A stretch of DNA of 64,000 nt from Protopterus annectens (taxonomy: Eukaryota; Chordata; Ceratodontiformes; Protopteridae), in assembly GCF_019279795.1 (NCBI RefSeq), contig NC_056726.1, positions 1,019,182,469-1,019,246,468 on the forward strand, read 5' to 3'. The translations under genes and the position numbers were made by a program. The notes under the pieces are model-generated. The model was not told the DNA's origin and ran no database searches. It was given only the letters and a program-made list of their open reading frames with translations. Position 1 is the stretch's first letter. The number at the start of each line of letters is the position of its first letter. This document shows, piece after piece, positions 9,581 through 19,914 of this stretch.

Positions 9581-11629
9581 GCAAGTACATTTATTCCACC
9601 GACACATCCAGTTTTGGCAGCCTTTGAATTAATTTGCGAAAACGACTTTAGGAATATGCTTTATTTAAACAAACAGTTTAATGTACGACCTAATATTTCC
9701 AAAGAGGACAGATTGTCTTTTACATTATTAAAAAATACTGCTATTCGGTTTATTCAACCTGACAAGGGTGGCGATTTGGTTATAATGACACAATCACAAT
9801 ATATTGGGAAAATGGAATCTCTCCTAGACAATACTGCTTATCAATTATCTTCCAAGAACGAAATGTATCAAGCGTATAAAATCATAAAATCTACATTTAA
9901 TGACTTCTTTATAGAGGGAAGGATTGACTTGACTACATTTAATTATTTAAACATGCTTGTACCTAAGATTCCTATTCTTTTCGGCATCCCCAAGATTCAT
10001 AAGTCTCTAATTAACCCCCCCATGCGACCACTAGTAGATGGACGTAATAGTATGATGTATCCATGTGCCAAAATTATTGATTCAATTTTGCAAAAATATA
10101 TACGGAAAGAAAAAAACATATGTAAGGATTTGTGGTCTTTTTTGTATAATATCAACAATGTCGAGTATAATGATTCATTTAATTTCTTAACAGTCGACGT
10201 TAAAGATTTATATACATGTATACCACACACAGAAGGTATTGAATATGTTAGTTATATGTTGAGAAAGCATCAAGCACCTACACTTGAGGTAGAATTAGTT
10301 GAACAAATGCTTGATTTAGTGTTGTCCTATAATTTTTTTTACCTTCAATAACAATATTTATTTACAAAAAATAGGGGTGGCCATGGGTTCACCTTGTGGC
10401 GTTAGTTTCGCCAATCTAGTCATGGCCTATTGGGAACAGGATATAACAAGTAGAAATCATGACCTTACGAATAAGATCAGGTACTATACATGCTTTTTAG
10501 ATGATATTTTTATTCTAATCGAAGGGAATGAAGAAAGAGCACATGAATTAGTATCATTCTTTAATTCTAGTTCTAACTTTCTAACTTTTACATCCAACTT
10601 CAATAGACACAGGATTAGTTGTTTAGATGTAGATTTAAGGAAGGACCTTAAAAACAAAGTTTACTATGTTAACATTCACAGGAAAGATACCTATTCTAAT
10701 ACTTTATTACACTATTCAAGCTGAAATCCCTTTTATCAGAAAAAGTCTGTTGTAAAAGGTCAATTTGTACGGGCGGCCCGAATGGTATCAAGGAACGATG
10801 ACTTTCATGGTGAATGTAGACTTTTGTGTTCTATGTTTACCATGAGAGGTTATCCTAAACACCTTATTGATGAAGTTATGTCTGAGGTTGGATTAAAAAG
10901 AGAAGCAGGTACCTATATGCCGATTCTTAATGCCTTGAATCAAGTACCCGTTCCTGTAAGTACTGTGAACCCATGTATACTAACGTTTCTTTTATTACTC
11001 CCTATAGCTTAGACAGTAACTTTATTTCTCTCATCATTAATAAAAATTGGAACATCATATCTAACGATGGCGTTCTGAGTAAAAAATTACCACCTAAGCC
11101 AAAGATTGTCTGGAAAAAAGGGAGAAACTTGAAACAGATATTACAAAACAATGTGTCACTAGGAACACAGAGAGTGGGTATGTGTCAGTGCAATATGTGC
11201 AATTACTGTGCACATATAATCACAGGGCAGACATTCACAGTAAGGAATATTACATATGACCCCAAATATAAATTCAACTGCTTGTCAACAAAAGTAATTT
11301 ATTTGGCACAGTGCCAGGCTTGTCCTTCATTTTATTTAGGAAAAACTGATAATAAATTACAAGAACGGGTCTACGAACATCTATACGCAATCAAGAAAAA
11401 GAAAACAGAGAACGCACTTGCCAAACATATTATTGACAACCCTAGCCATAATTTCAATTTTAAAGCAATTTATACCATATCACCTGACAGCCGTGAAGGA
11501 CCCTTTGAAGTCCTGTTGGAAGTACTAGAACTTTTTTGGCAGATTAGGTGTCATGCCAATGCCCCCCCAGGCCTTAATGAGACTATAACATTATATCCGT
11601 TACTGAAATTGAGAAGCCTACGACGTTGA
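9581..11629 (+). pseudogene. PLE RT-GIY-YIG, right copy, several breaks
   Basis: The RT resumes after the inner insertion. The first open part (to 10351) carries DKGG, the SMMYPCAKIIDS stretch and VDVKDLYTCIP; a T-run indel near 10340 shifts frame. The second part (10377-10724) holds MGSPCG and FLDDIFIL and ends at a TGA where the left copy has Cys. A third (10782-11012) and a fourth (10973-11629) overlap in different frames. The last encodes VIYLAQC, FYLGKT and RVYEH of an intact-looking GIY-YIG domain and ends at a natural C-terminus. The glycine-lysine-threonine motif is better kept here than in the left copy, where it reads GKN. Confidence 0.85.
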
Positions 11630-12790
11630 TACATACCACTGTCATGTCATATACTCCTGTGGGGGGGGGGGGGTTTGCTTGCTTTGTTTTCTGAGTGAAT
11701 TTCTGTACATTACCGCACACTTATGGAGTAATTTGTCCTAAGTAATCTTGCATTTTACCTTTATATAGGTTTACTAGCTGCTGTTTGATTTTAAATCTAT
11801 TGTTTACATGTCAGCATATATACTTTTACCATATTTCTTTTACAATTACAATACACATCTTTTCTACATGACCTGACTACATTAATTGCACTATTTAATA
11901 GTTCTTTGTTCAGGTGCCACTGTATATCCTGAACATATATTTATGACCTTTGTTAGACTTTGTAGTTAGGTATGTGTTTTAGGTGGGACTTTGATCAGAC
12001 TATTGTAGTTCTAATGTGACCTTGTACCATCTTCGAATAGCAATTTCCCACAATAACGTTCTTTCTTTTTTGTAATCACTCGATTCTTTGATGTGATTTA
12101 CTTATATATGTATTCAGTGCTCAAGTTGAGTAACTTTTGTACATACTGGTTTTTGCTTTTTACTGCTCATTCCTTAGTCTGAAACATGTAGTAACATATA
12201 GATGTGATTTGTATTACCATATATACTTTATATATTTTTATATTTGTTTCATATTTAGTATATATTTAGATACTGTAATAATGACATCTTAGCGATGCTT
12301 TTAAACCTTTTTGATGGTTCTGAAGTTTTGTTGATTTTGTTTTAAATTCATTCATAGATTCATCTCACTAGTTGTTAGGACACTATACCTTTAACTAATT
12401 GAAGCACAGAATTGTAACCTAGCAATGGCACCTTTTTGGCACCAAAATCAGTATTTAAACCTTGGTTTTTGTTAGAATCTGTTTGTCTGAAGAAGTCCCA
12501 CTATTAGTGGGACGAAAAGCACTTCACAGTATTGGTTCAATAAAGCTTTTGGAGAAATCTTCTTTACTACTTGATTCATGTGGATATTTTGTTGCATACG
12601 ACCTCTTTGTGGATATTTATTTGGCATCTAACATAACTGATTTCATCCTGGACTTTGCCTACAGCAGCCATTTGAGTGTGGAGAATTTACAAGTGTGGAC
12701 TATACAAGAATTCCCTTGGTGTTCACAAGTACAGGGTAATTTTGTCTTCTGGTTTTTGTTTTCACTTGTTCAGAACTTGTTAGCACTAAA
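11630..12790 (+). other. PLE 3' noncoding region with hammerhead-like motif
   Basis: AT-rich sequence matches the reverse complement of 2215-3490. Near 12487-12517 it has CTGAAGA, a seven-pair hairpin (GTCCCAC/GTGGGAC) and GAAA, the order of a hammerhead core with one core base changed. AATAAAGC follows at about 12539. Similarity to the left copy fades near 12780. Confidence 0.7.
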
Positions 12791-13175
12791 TAAGCTACAA
12801 ATTACTACAGCACTCAACCTTCCTCATTACCTAGAGGAAAATAGTTTTTGTATTTACTTTTCTCACTTGCTTAGAGAAAAAAAAGAAGTTATGTACTCAC
12901 CATAAAGTTCCATCTGAGTAGGTACTTCATTTGTCTGCAACCTGTGGGTATCGGATCCCAGTTTTCCAAGCTACAAGATCCGAGCTCCTAGCTCCTCCCC
13001 CATACCCACAATCCCCTGCTATGTGCTACATTACCTCAGATTGAATTTTTTTGCCTCTTACACAACTCCTACCCTCGATAGAGGAAGTAACACCAGATAG
13101 CTGTCCTAAAGCAGAACAAAATTTTCTTTGGTGATCAGGAATCCCGAAAAGGTTCGGGGGATGGCAGGGGGGGTC

Positions 13176-13285
13176 GGTTGCAGACAAATGAAGTACCTAC
13201 TCAGATGGAACATTATGGTGAGTACATAACTTCTTTATCTGAAGTAGTTACTTCATTTGCTCTGCAACCTGTGGGACAGAGTCCC
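13176..13285. repeat. DIRS internal complementary region
   Basis: This stretch holds the reverse complement of the outermost bases of the left terminal repeat (the GTTATGTACTCACC area and the flanking CTTCATTTGTCTGCAACC) joined to a copy of the right terminal sequence (CTACTTCAGAT-like). Such a head-to-head copy of both termini just inside one end is the template used in DIRS circle formation. Confidence 0.75.
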
Positions 13286-13405
13286 CAGCTACCTAGGGAA
13301 AAACCCTGGGCGGCCTTATGCAAGGATATTCCGAAGCACCGTGGAGCCAAAGGAAGCCCTACATCTTGGTACCATATCCAACTTATAATGAGAAATAAAC
13401 GTATG

Positions 13406-14134
13406 TCAAGAGGACCAGGTAGCTGCTAAGCATATGTCATTCAAGGGGATCCTGGACCAGAAGGCTGCAGAGGTGGCCACAGCCCTCATAGAGTGAGCGT
13501 GAATTCCGGTAGGAACCGGTTTGCCTGCAGATAAGTACCCGTGAACTATGCATTGACAAATCCAATTTGCTACAGTCCCTTTGGAAATGGCTTTACCCAT
13601 GGCCGATTTAGCAAATGACACGAACAACTGGTCCGACTTGCGAAAATCTTTAGTCCTGTGCAGGTAAAAACGCAGTCGTCTGTGCACATCCAATTTATTC
13701 AATTTGTATTCTCCTCTATTCTGAAAACTTGGGAAGAACACGGGTAAGTTTATTGATTGATTGATATTTGACTCCGAAGCCACCTTAGGTTAGAACGACG
13801 GATTAGTCCTGAGGAACATTCTATCCTTGTGAAAAATGAGATAAGGATGCTTCATACATAAAGCTTGAAGTTCTGAAACCCTTTTGGCTGAAGTAATGGC
13901 CACCAAAAAGGCTGTTTTCCAAGACAAGAATTTTAATGGAATCGAAGCCATGGGTTCAAAGGGTGGGCCTGTCAAGGCTTGTAAGACTAAGGTCAAATCC
14001 CATGGAGGCACCACCACTTTCACCGGAGGCTTCAAGAGGAAAACACCCCGCAAGAAGGTTTTACATAATCTTGTAGAAGCCAAAGATCCTAGTCCGTCTC
14101 CCACATGGAAATGGGAGATGGCTGCCAATTGCAC
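13406..14134 (-). pseudogene. DIRS tyrosine recombinase
   Basis: Two adjacent minus-strand frames (14134-13790 and 13783-13406) make up the catalytic region. The first contains AITSAKRVSELQAL, with the first catalytic Arg, and FHKDRMFLRTNP. The second contains KGTVANWI, then IHAHSMRAVATSAAFW, the His-x-x-Arg box. WSS near the end leads to where the nucleophile Tyr should lie, but the frame is broken there and I cannot see it. Tyrosine recombinases of this group join the circular DNA intermediate to the chromosome. A small indel near 13787 separates the two frames. Confidence 0.85.
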
Positions 14135-14617
14135 TTTAACTGTAGAAGCACTTGCTCCTTGTCTAAATATCAGTGACAGGAAGTCTAGAATAGTAGGAAT
14201 AGGAACTGTAAATGGATCCAGGCCTCTATCTTTAGCCCAGACAGAGAAACGTTTCCATTTGCTGTAGTAAATTTCCTAGTAGTCGGCTTATGTGCTGCGA
14301 CTAGAATGGCCTTAACAGGAGATGAGATACTGGGAGTCCTAGCCATCAGTGGAACTGGAGCAACCAAGCCACAAGCTTGAGGTTCACCAGGTTTGGGGGT
14401 TGGTATCCCACCGGATGCGAAATCAGGTCTGGAATGGGATCCAGTATCCATGGCGGAGATACACTGCGAGACCGCAGGTAAGGGAACCAGATCTGGCGAG
14501 GCCAGAATGGGGCTATGAGGATAACTCTGCTCCCCAACTGATGGGCTTTCTGTATGAACTTCGTCATGAGTGGAAGGGGGGGATAAGCATAAAGTAGACC
14601 GGGCGGCCAAGCATGGA

Positions 14618-16156
14618 CTAGAGCGTCTCTGGGATTCTCCCCTTCGGGGGAAGTATTGCGAAGTACTCACTGCATTTTGTGTTTAAGGGAGAAGCAAAAA
14701 GATCGCAGCGAGGCCAAGCCCATTTGTGGAAGATCTGCTTCGCAACTGATGGATTGAGAGACCACTCATACGGAGTGAATATCACTCTGCTCAGTTTGTC
14801 CGCCAAAATGTTGGACCGACCCAGAATGTGCATTGCTACCAGAAAATGGTTGGTGGATATCACCCATTCCCACACTCTCATAGCCTCCCGGCAAAGGGGG
14901 TAGGACCTGGTTCCTCCTTGCTTGTTTATGTACCAGACAACCGACATGTTGTCCGTCTGGATTGCAATAGTCCCCAGAAGTAGAAGGTCATGGAGAGCTT
15001 GCAACGCTAGAAGCACCGCCCTCATCTCTAGGACATTGATATGCAAAGCGGTCTCCAGGGGAGTCCACGTGCCTTGGACGGTTCTGCCCAAACAATGCCC
15101 CCCCACCCGAGGCGAGAAGCATCCATGGTCAGCGTGGCTTGGGGGGGAGGGACAACAAAGGGCCTCCCTTCCCTCAGCTCTGGGGCGTGGAGCCACCAAA
15201 GAAGGGAGTGCCTGCAAACTCTGCCCAGAGGAATCAGAGTAGTCAACGGATGGAGTAGTAGAGACCACTGAACTTGAAGGGTCCACTGCAGAACCCTCAT
15301 CCGCAGACACGCGTGAAGGGAGAGACTGATCGCTGCTGCCGTAGATCCTAGTGCCCTCAGGACTAATTCCGTTGCCGGGGCCAGACTTTGAAGAAGAATT
15401 AGCACCTGAAACGACAAGCTGTTCAGCCTGTCTGCAGTTAACATAGCTCAAGAGATGCGGGTATCTAACTTGGCCCCTATGAACTCCAGGACCTGTATGG
15501 GGCAAAGAGAGGATTTCTGGAGGTTTACAGAGATGCCTAAGCTCTGGGCAAAGGTCAGAGCATAATCTCTTGCCACGCAGAGCTGATGCCTGTTGGAAGC
15601 AGTAAGGAGCCAGTTGTCTAGGTATGGGAAGACCTGAATGCCCTGAAGTCTCAGGTGGGCTGCAACCACTGCCATGACCTTGGTGAACACCCTGGGTGCT
15701 GAGGTGAGGCCGAATGGGAGAACCCTGAACTGGCAATGACTGGCTTCCAGCTGGAAGCGGAGAAACCTTCTGGATCATCTGTCCATCAAGATGTGTTAGT
15801 ACGCATCCTAGAGGTCTATACAGCACATCGAGTCATTCTGCCGCAGAAGGGGGAGAATAGATTGGAAGGTGACCATCCGGAATTTTTCTTTGGGAATGAA
15901 CAGGTTCAAAGCGGAGAGGTCTAGAATGGGTCTTAAGTCCCATGTCTTTTTTGGCACTAAAAAGAACCTGGAGTAATAACCCAATCCAGACTGGTCTGGG
16001 GGGACGGGCTGGATGGCTCTTTTTTCTAGCAACTTCAGGACTTCTGAAGCTGCTGCCTCCCTTCAATCGGGTGGAACATCGGGGAGGCGTCTGGTCGAGG
16101 GTGGGTGGTTTATGAAGGGGATGGTATAACCTCTGGATATGAGGTGGAGCACCCAT
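14618..16156 (-). pseudogene. DIRS reverse transcriptase-RNase H
   Basis: RT begins in the frame at 16032-15808 (AIQPVPP, YYSRFFLVPKK, LRPILDLSALN, FRMVT). It continues at 15690-15448 with YLDNWLL, where the second Asp of the usual YLDD is replaced by Asn, and with NLQKSSLCPIQVLEFIG. RNase H follows at 15444-15028 (TMDASRLGWGG) and, in a third frame, at 15826-14618 (HINVLEMRAVLLALQ, TDNMSVVWYINKQGG, CDLFASPLN). At least three frame changes and the catalytic substitution mean it is dead. This region would copy the element's RNA and remove the template strand. Confidence 0.85.
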
Positions 16157-16173
16157 TGATCTGTCGTAATGGA

Positions 16174-18578
16174 CTACCAGTTTGACAGGTGCTCCGACAA
16201 CCGCCCCCCGACTGCCTCCAGAGAGGGACAGCCGGGTAAGCCCTCAGGGCTGCTGTGTGGGTCTATCTGGGAAGGGTTCCCTGGACCCAAAGTTACACGG
16301 TCCCCCACTGCCTCTGGGCCGGCGTCCTCCTTGTCCTCCTCTGCCTGTAGAGGATGAGGGGTCCGAAGCTGGATGGGATTGCTAGGACTTACGGAACCAC
16401 AGCTTCTTTTGTCCCCTCTGATTCCTAGAAAAGGTTCGTTGGGGATTAGAGAAGTGGACCCCGATGGCAGACAGCATCTTCCCATTCTTCTCGCTTTGGA
16501 CCAGCGTCTCAAGAATGGTCTTGCCGAAGAGCGAAGATCCGTCAAAGGGTGCATTCATGAAGGACGCCTTGAAGGGATCTGCGAAATCGCAAAGATGGAG
16601 CCAGGAGTGACGTCGCAAGACGACCCCGGCTCCGCTGGCCCTAGCAGCTCCCTCCATGGCATGGGAGAGTAGACACATGGACGTGTTAGAGATGGATTTC
16701 AGAGTGGCCATATGAGTCGAGAAAACGTTTTTGTCCTCGACCGACATGGACTCTGGGGGGGCTGCAGCGTATTCCTTAATTAAGTCTCATTGCAGCCTAA
16801 TGGTATGTGCCATATAGTTCAGCGCCCTTATAGAAAAGGTCGCTGAACTAATCATCTGCTTCCCAATGCGGTCCAGTGCCTGAGATTCCTTATCTGGCGG
16901 GTGAACTGAAGAACTCTCCTGCGCGAGTTCTCTCTTGGTGGCAGCCGCCACCAACATGGCATCCACGGGGGTTCCCTTGGCCCAAGACTGTCCATCTACT
17001 GGGGGGCTAAGGATCTTGCAGGGTCGGGTCGCTTTGGGATAGGCTCCATGGTGTCGGGCTCCTTCCACGCCCTGGCAGTAATTAGGTCTACCAGGGGGTC
17101 AGCCGGAGGGGACACCCAGGAGGTAGAAGGTCCTGCATCAAACGCATCCAGGACACGGCTTCATCTGCGGAAGGTTTTTGGGCAGACCACCCCCTCTAAT
17201 ATGCAACATTTCCATGATGTCTCCGAAGGAGACATCCTCGGGGGGTGACCTTGGGGAACCTTCCCCTTCATCTAAATCTGTGTCGGTTGTAACGGACTTG
17301 GGGGAGTCCAGGTGCCTCCTCTTGCACTGACATTTACGAGGGACCTCCTCGGTGGGACTGTCCGAAGAGGGCTCATCAACGGGGTCCTGTTCCTCCAAGG
17401 GAACCAACTGGAGGGCTTGAGCAGGCTGCCCCGATGGTCGGATGATGGAGGATAGACCCACATGCAGCGGGGGTACGGGAGGATCTGACACCCGAACCGG
17501 GGACCTGGAGGTCCTCGACAGTGCCCTCTCCACAACCTCAAAAGCCAAAGGAGAGCTACTGTTGCCATGCTCCGAGAGCAATCTCCTCGGTTCCGAGGTA
17601 GAGATCGGGGTTGGAGCCAATGCAGCTGGAACCGAGAGAGAGGTGTGCTCCGAACCCAAAGGAGCCGAAGACACAACAGATCCCCTGGATTCGATGCTCA
17701 GCCCTCGGCCCCAAGAGCTTGGATCCGACAGACTCAAAGGCACAGTCGGCGTCGAAGCGACCGGAGCTATCGGCGCAGACGAATCCCTGGTTCCGAAAGG
17801 GCCCAGATCTGATAACTCCAAGACCTGAAAACGGGTCAGAGAAGGAGTAATCAGAGCAAACATGGGGGCCGCGCTCCCCCCCAGAGGGGGGAGGCAAGAG
17901 CACCCCCATCTGCATCTGGGTCTGGATGAATTGGCGCATCATCCGATCCATATCCGCTTCAGTGAGGCTTCTAGTTGATCTTGAAGAAGTCGTCGAGGCG
18001 GGCCAGGAGGGCTGCCTCGACGACCTCGACGGAGACCGATCCTCCTCCTCTGACTCTGGCGAAAAACGAGGTGAACGGAGCCAAGAGGGGGAGGATCTGG
18101 AGACCCTCGAGGGAGACCTAGCCAGTTTGGATCACGGGGCTGAGGGTTGAGTCTCAGCCCGCCTTTTGTGGGACTTATGTCCCTTGTCCTTATGCCTTTT
18201 CTCCACCATAGTGGAGGTACCTGAATCCCCCAAACTCACAACCAAAGAGGGAGGTTGAGTCCCAGGTTGAGTCGGGGGCACAGAAGGTGCAAGGGCTGCC
18301 GAGACAGCCTGTGCCTGAGAGTGGGAGGAAGAAGAAGCCGATTCCTGAGGCAACAAGCCCGCCAGGATCAGCTTATTCTTCCTGTCCCTGAGAGCTCGGG
18401 GATTAAAGGCTGCGCAGATTGTGCAGGCCGATGACAAGTGGGCCGCCCCCGAGCATAAAACGCACTGAGTGTGGCCATCTGCAGGCGATAGCTTATGGCC
18501 ACACTCAGTACATTTTGAGAACACTGCCTTAGGCCCTTCAGCCATAACACCACTCACACCAAGAACACACCCAAACAC
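16174..18578 (-). pseudogene. DIRS gag-like region
   Basis: The N-terminal frame (18578-18132, true ATG MAEGPKAVFSK at 18543) has a Cys/His cluster with CTECGHKLSPADGHTQC and then CTICAAFNP, the usual start of DIRS gag. The middle (17863-17138) is Ser/Pro-rich. The C-terminal part is split between frames at 17068-16787 and 16747-16382 and includes LRRHSWLHLCDF and NAPFDGSSLFG, a conserved DIRS gag block. It should encode the structural protein that packages the RNA. Three or more frameshifts interrupt it. Confidence 0.75.
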
Positions 18579-19082
18579 TAAGAGGGGGGGGGGGTGAAAG
18601 GCGGGAACTACAAGATAAACTAGTTAGAAAGGGAAAACAAAGATATCTAACTAAACTACACTATAGTTAACTAATCCCAGAACTACACACTCTCACAACT
18701 AGAAAAAGATTTTTTTTTTTTTTTTTTGACAGAAAAAAAAAAAAGGTTCAATCTCACCAAAAGCCAAGGAGCTCTTCAAATGTAACTGCTTCAGCCACGG
18801 TGAAAAACGATCTGAGGTAATGTAGCACATAGCAGGGGATTATGGGTAGGGGAGGATCTAGGAGCTCGGATCTAGTAGCTTGGAAAGCTGCCGGCTCGGA
18901 TCCGAGATCGGATCCGATACCCACAGGTTGCAGAGCAAATGAAGTAACTACTTCAGATCAGCTATTATACTCACTTTCCTCACTTGTCTAGAGGAAAGTA
19001 GTTTTTTATTCAGGCATGTCCAGGGTTCAGCTCCCAGTGTTCTCTCCTGTCTATCTGATGAGTCTGACAACTTGGGATAATG

Positions 19083-19910
19083 TAGCAATTGCCTCATGTA
19101 CACAGACAGCCCTCTCCTCCTACCACCCAACACCACAACCTTTGAGAGATGCACTTATCTAGCCAAACTGGAGGTAAAGCTCTCTCCAACCAAGACTGAA
19201 CTTGACAGTCAAGAGGAGAAGGTAAACACTTGCACCACACCACACTCATCACATAGTCCCACTAAACCTACACCACCAAAATCCACACATCGTAACACAA
19301 AAACATTCACGGAGGCTCTCAATAATAATCTGTCTAATCAGCAGAGACCTCCAAAGCAGAAATGCAAGCAACCTCATCCCCCAACACAACCCAAATGACA
19401 CATAGCCCACAGACTCAGTGTGCCACTCAACCACAGCCAATAAGGCAAAACAACGTACCCAAAACACTAGTCATAGGTGACTCTATAGTCAGGCACACTG
19501 ATGTCCCACTCACCAGGCTAAACAAGGAGAAGGTTACTGTCAGCTGCCTGTCGGGTGCCAGGATCCGACACATAACCCACGCACACAGGTCACTCCACAA
19601 CAAGTACAAATAGACTCTGTCATTGTCCATGTTGGTGTGAATGACCTGAGATGTACCTCCCTGGACTACATGAAAAAATGACTCTAGCCCTGAGCAGCAT
19701 CCTGCCATTGCCCAGAATGTTACCACAGTACAAGGACAAAATGATTGACTTCAACAATTGGCTAAGCTTCTGGTGTGACCCAGTGTCTGTCTGCCAGGGA
19801 TGACATGGTCAACAGATCATGATGCTTTGCCAGAGATGGCCTGAACCTGTCGCCTCTGGGATTCCTTATACTGGCTAAGGGTCTTGCCACCCCTATAGTG
19901 CCTTTTTTAG
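19083..19910 (+). pseudogene. CR1 ORF1: zinc finger plus SGNH esterase
   Basis: ORF1 starts with a CxxC...CxxC-type finger (CSNC, then ERC.Y.AKLEV), followed by a Pro/Thr/His-rich linker. An esterase domain then shows VIGDSIVRHTD near 19471-19500 (nucleophile Ser block), GVNDLR near 19634 and DGLNLSPLG near 19835. The last block carries the catalytic Asp, but the His of DGLHLS is Asn here; other copies in the window keep His. Esterase-like ORF1 proteins are known in CR1-group LINEs and probably act in RNP assembly. Frameshifts separate the pieces. Confidence 0.8.
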
Positions 19911-19914
19911 GCAA

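Larger units (their letters stand above)
5709..12790 (+). mobile_element. Penelope-like element, right copy (plus), interrupted
   Basis: The plus-strand copy starts at the head-to-head junction at 5709. It runs through an N-terminal ORF (5717-6484) and the RT N-terminus to 6763, is interrupted by another PLE at 6764-9580, and resumes at the repeated target site at 9581. RT and GIY-YIG remnants extend to 11629 and an AT-rich 3' region to about 12790. The uninterrupted left copy shows the original sequence across the insertion point, so the target site is certain. Frameshifts and a stop make this copy less intact than the left one in RT, but it is the only one that keeps the N-terminal region. 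Confidence 0.85.
12887..18955 (-). mobile_element. DIRS-type tyrosine recombinase retrotransposon
   Basis: About 6 kb on the minus strand is bounded by inverted terminal repeats of roughly 150 bp (12887-13040 and 18810-18955; for example CCTGCTATGTGCTACATTAC at the left against its complement at the right). The order on the minus strand is gag, RT, RNase H, tyrosine recombinase, then the internal complementary region, which is the DIRS1 layout. No target-site duplication is seen, as expected for elements that integrate by a recombinase. All ORFs carry frameshifts, so it is not active as read. The structure is complete end to end. Confidence 0.9.

Noticed and set aside
12775-12810. Target-site duplication pairing with the 46-bp repeat at 2169-2214
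   Set aside because: GTTAGCACTAAATAAGC resembles GTAAGCACTAGGTAGCC but with too many differences to claim a duplication.
13884-18150. Plus-strand ORFs opposite the DIRS element
   Set aside because: Shadows of the minus-strand gag, RT and recombinase; no recognisable domain.
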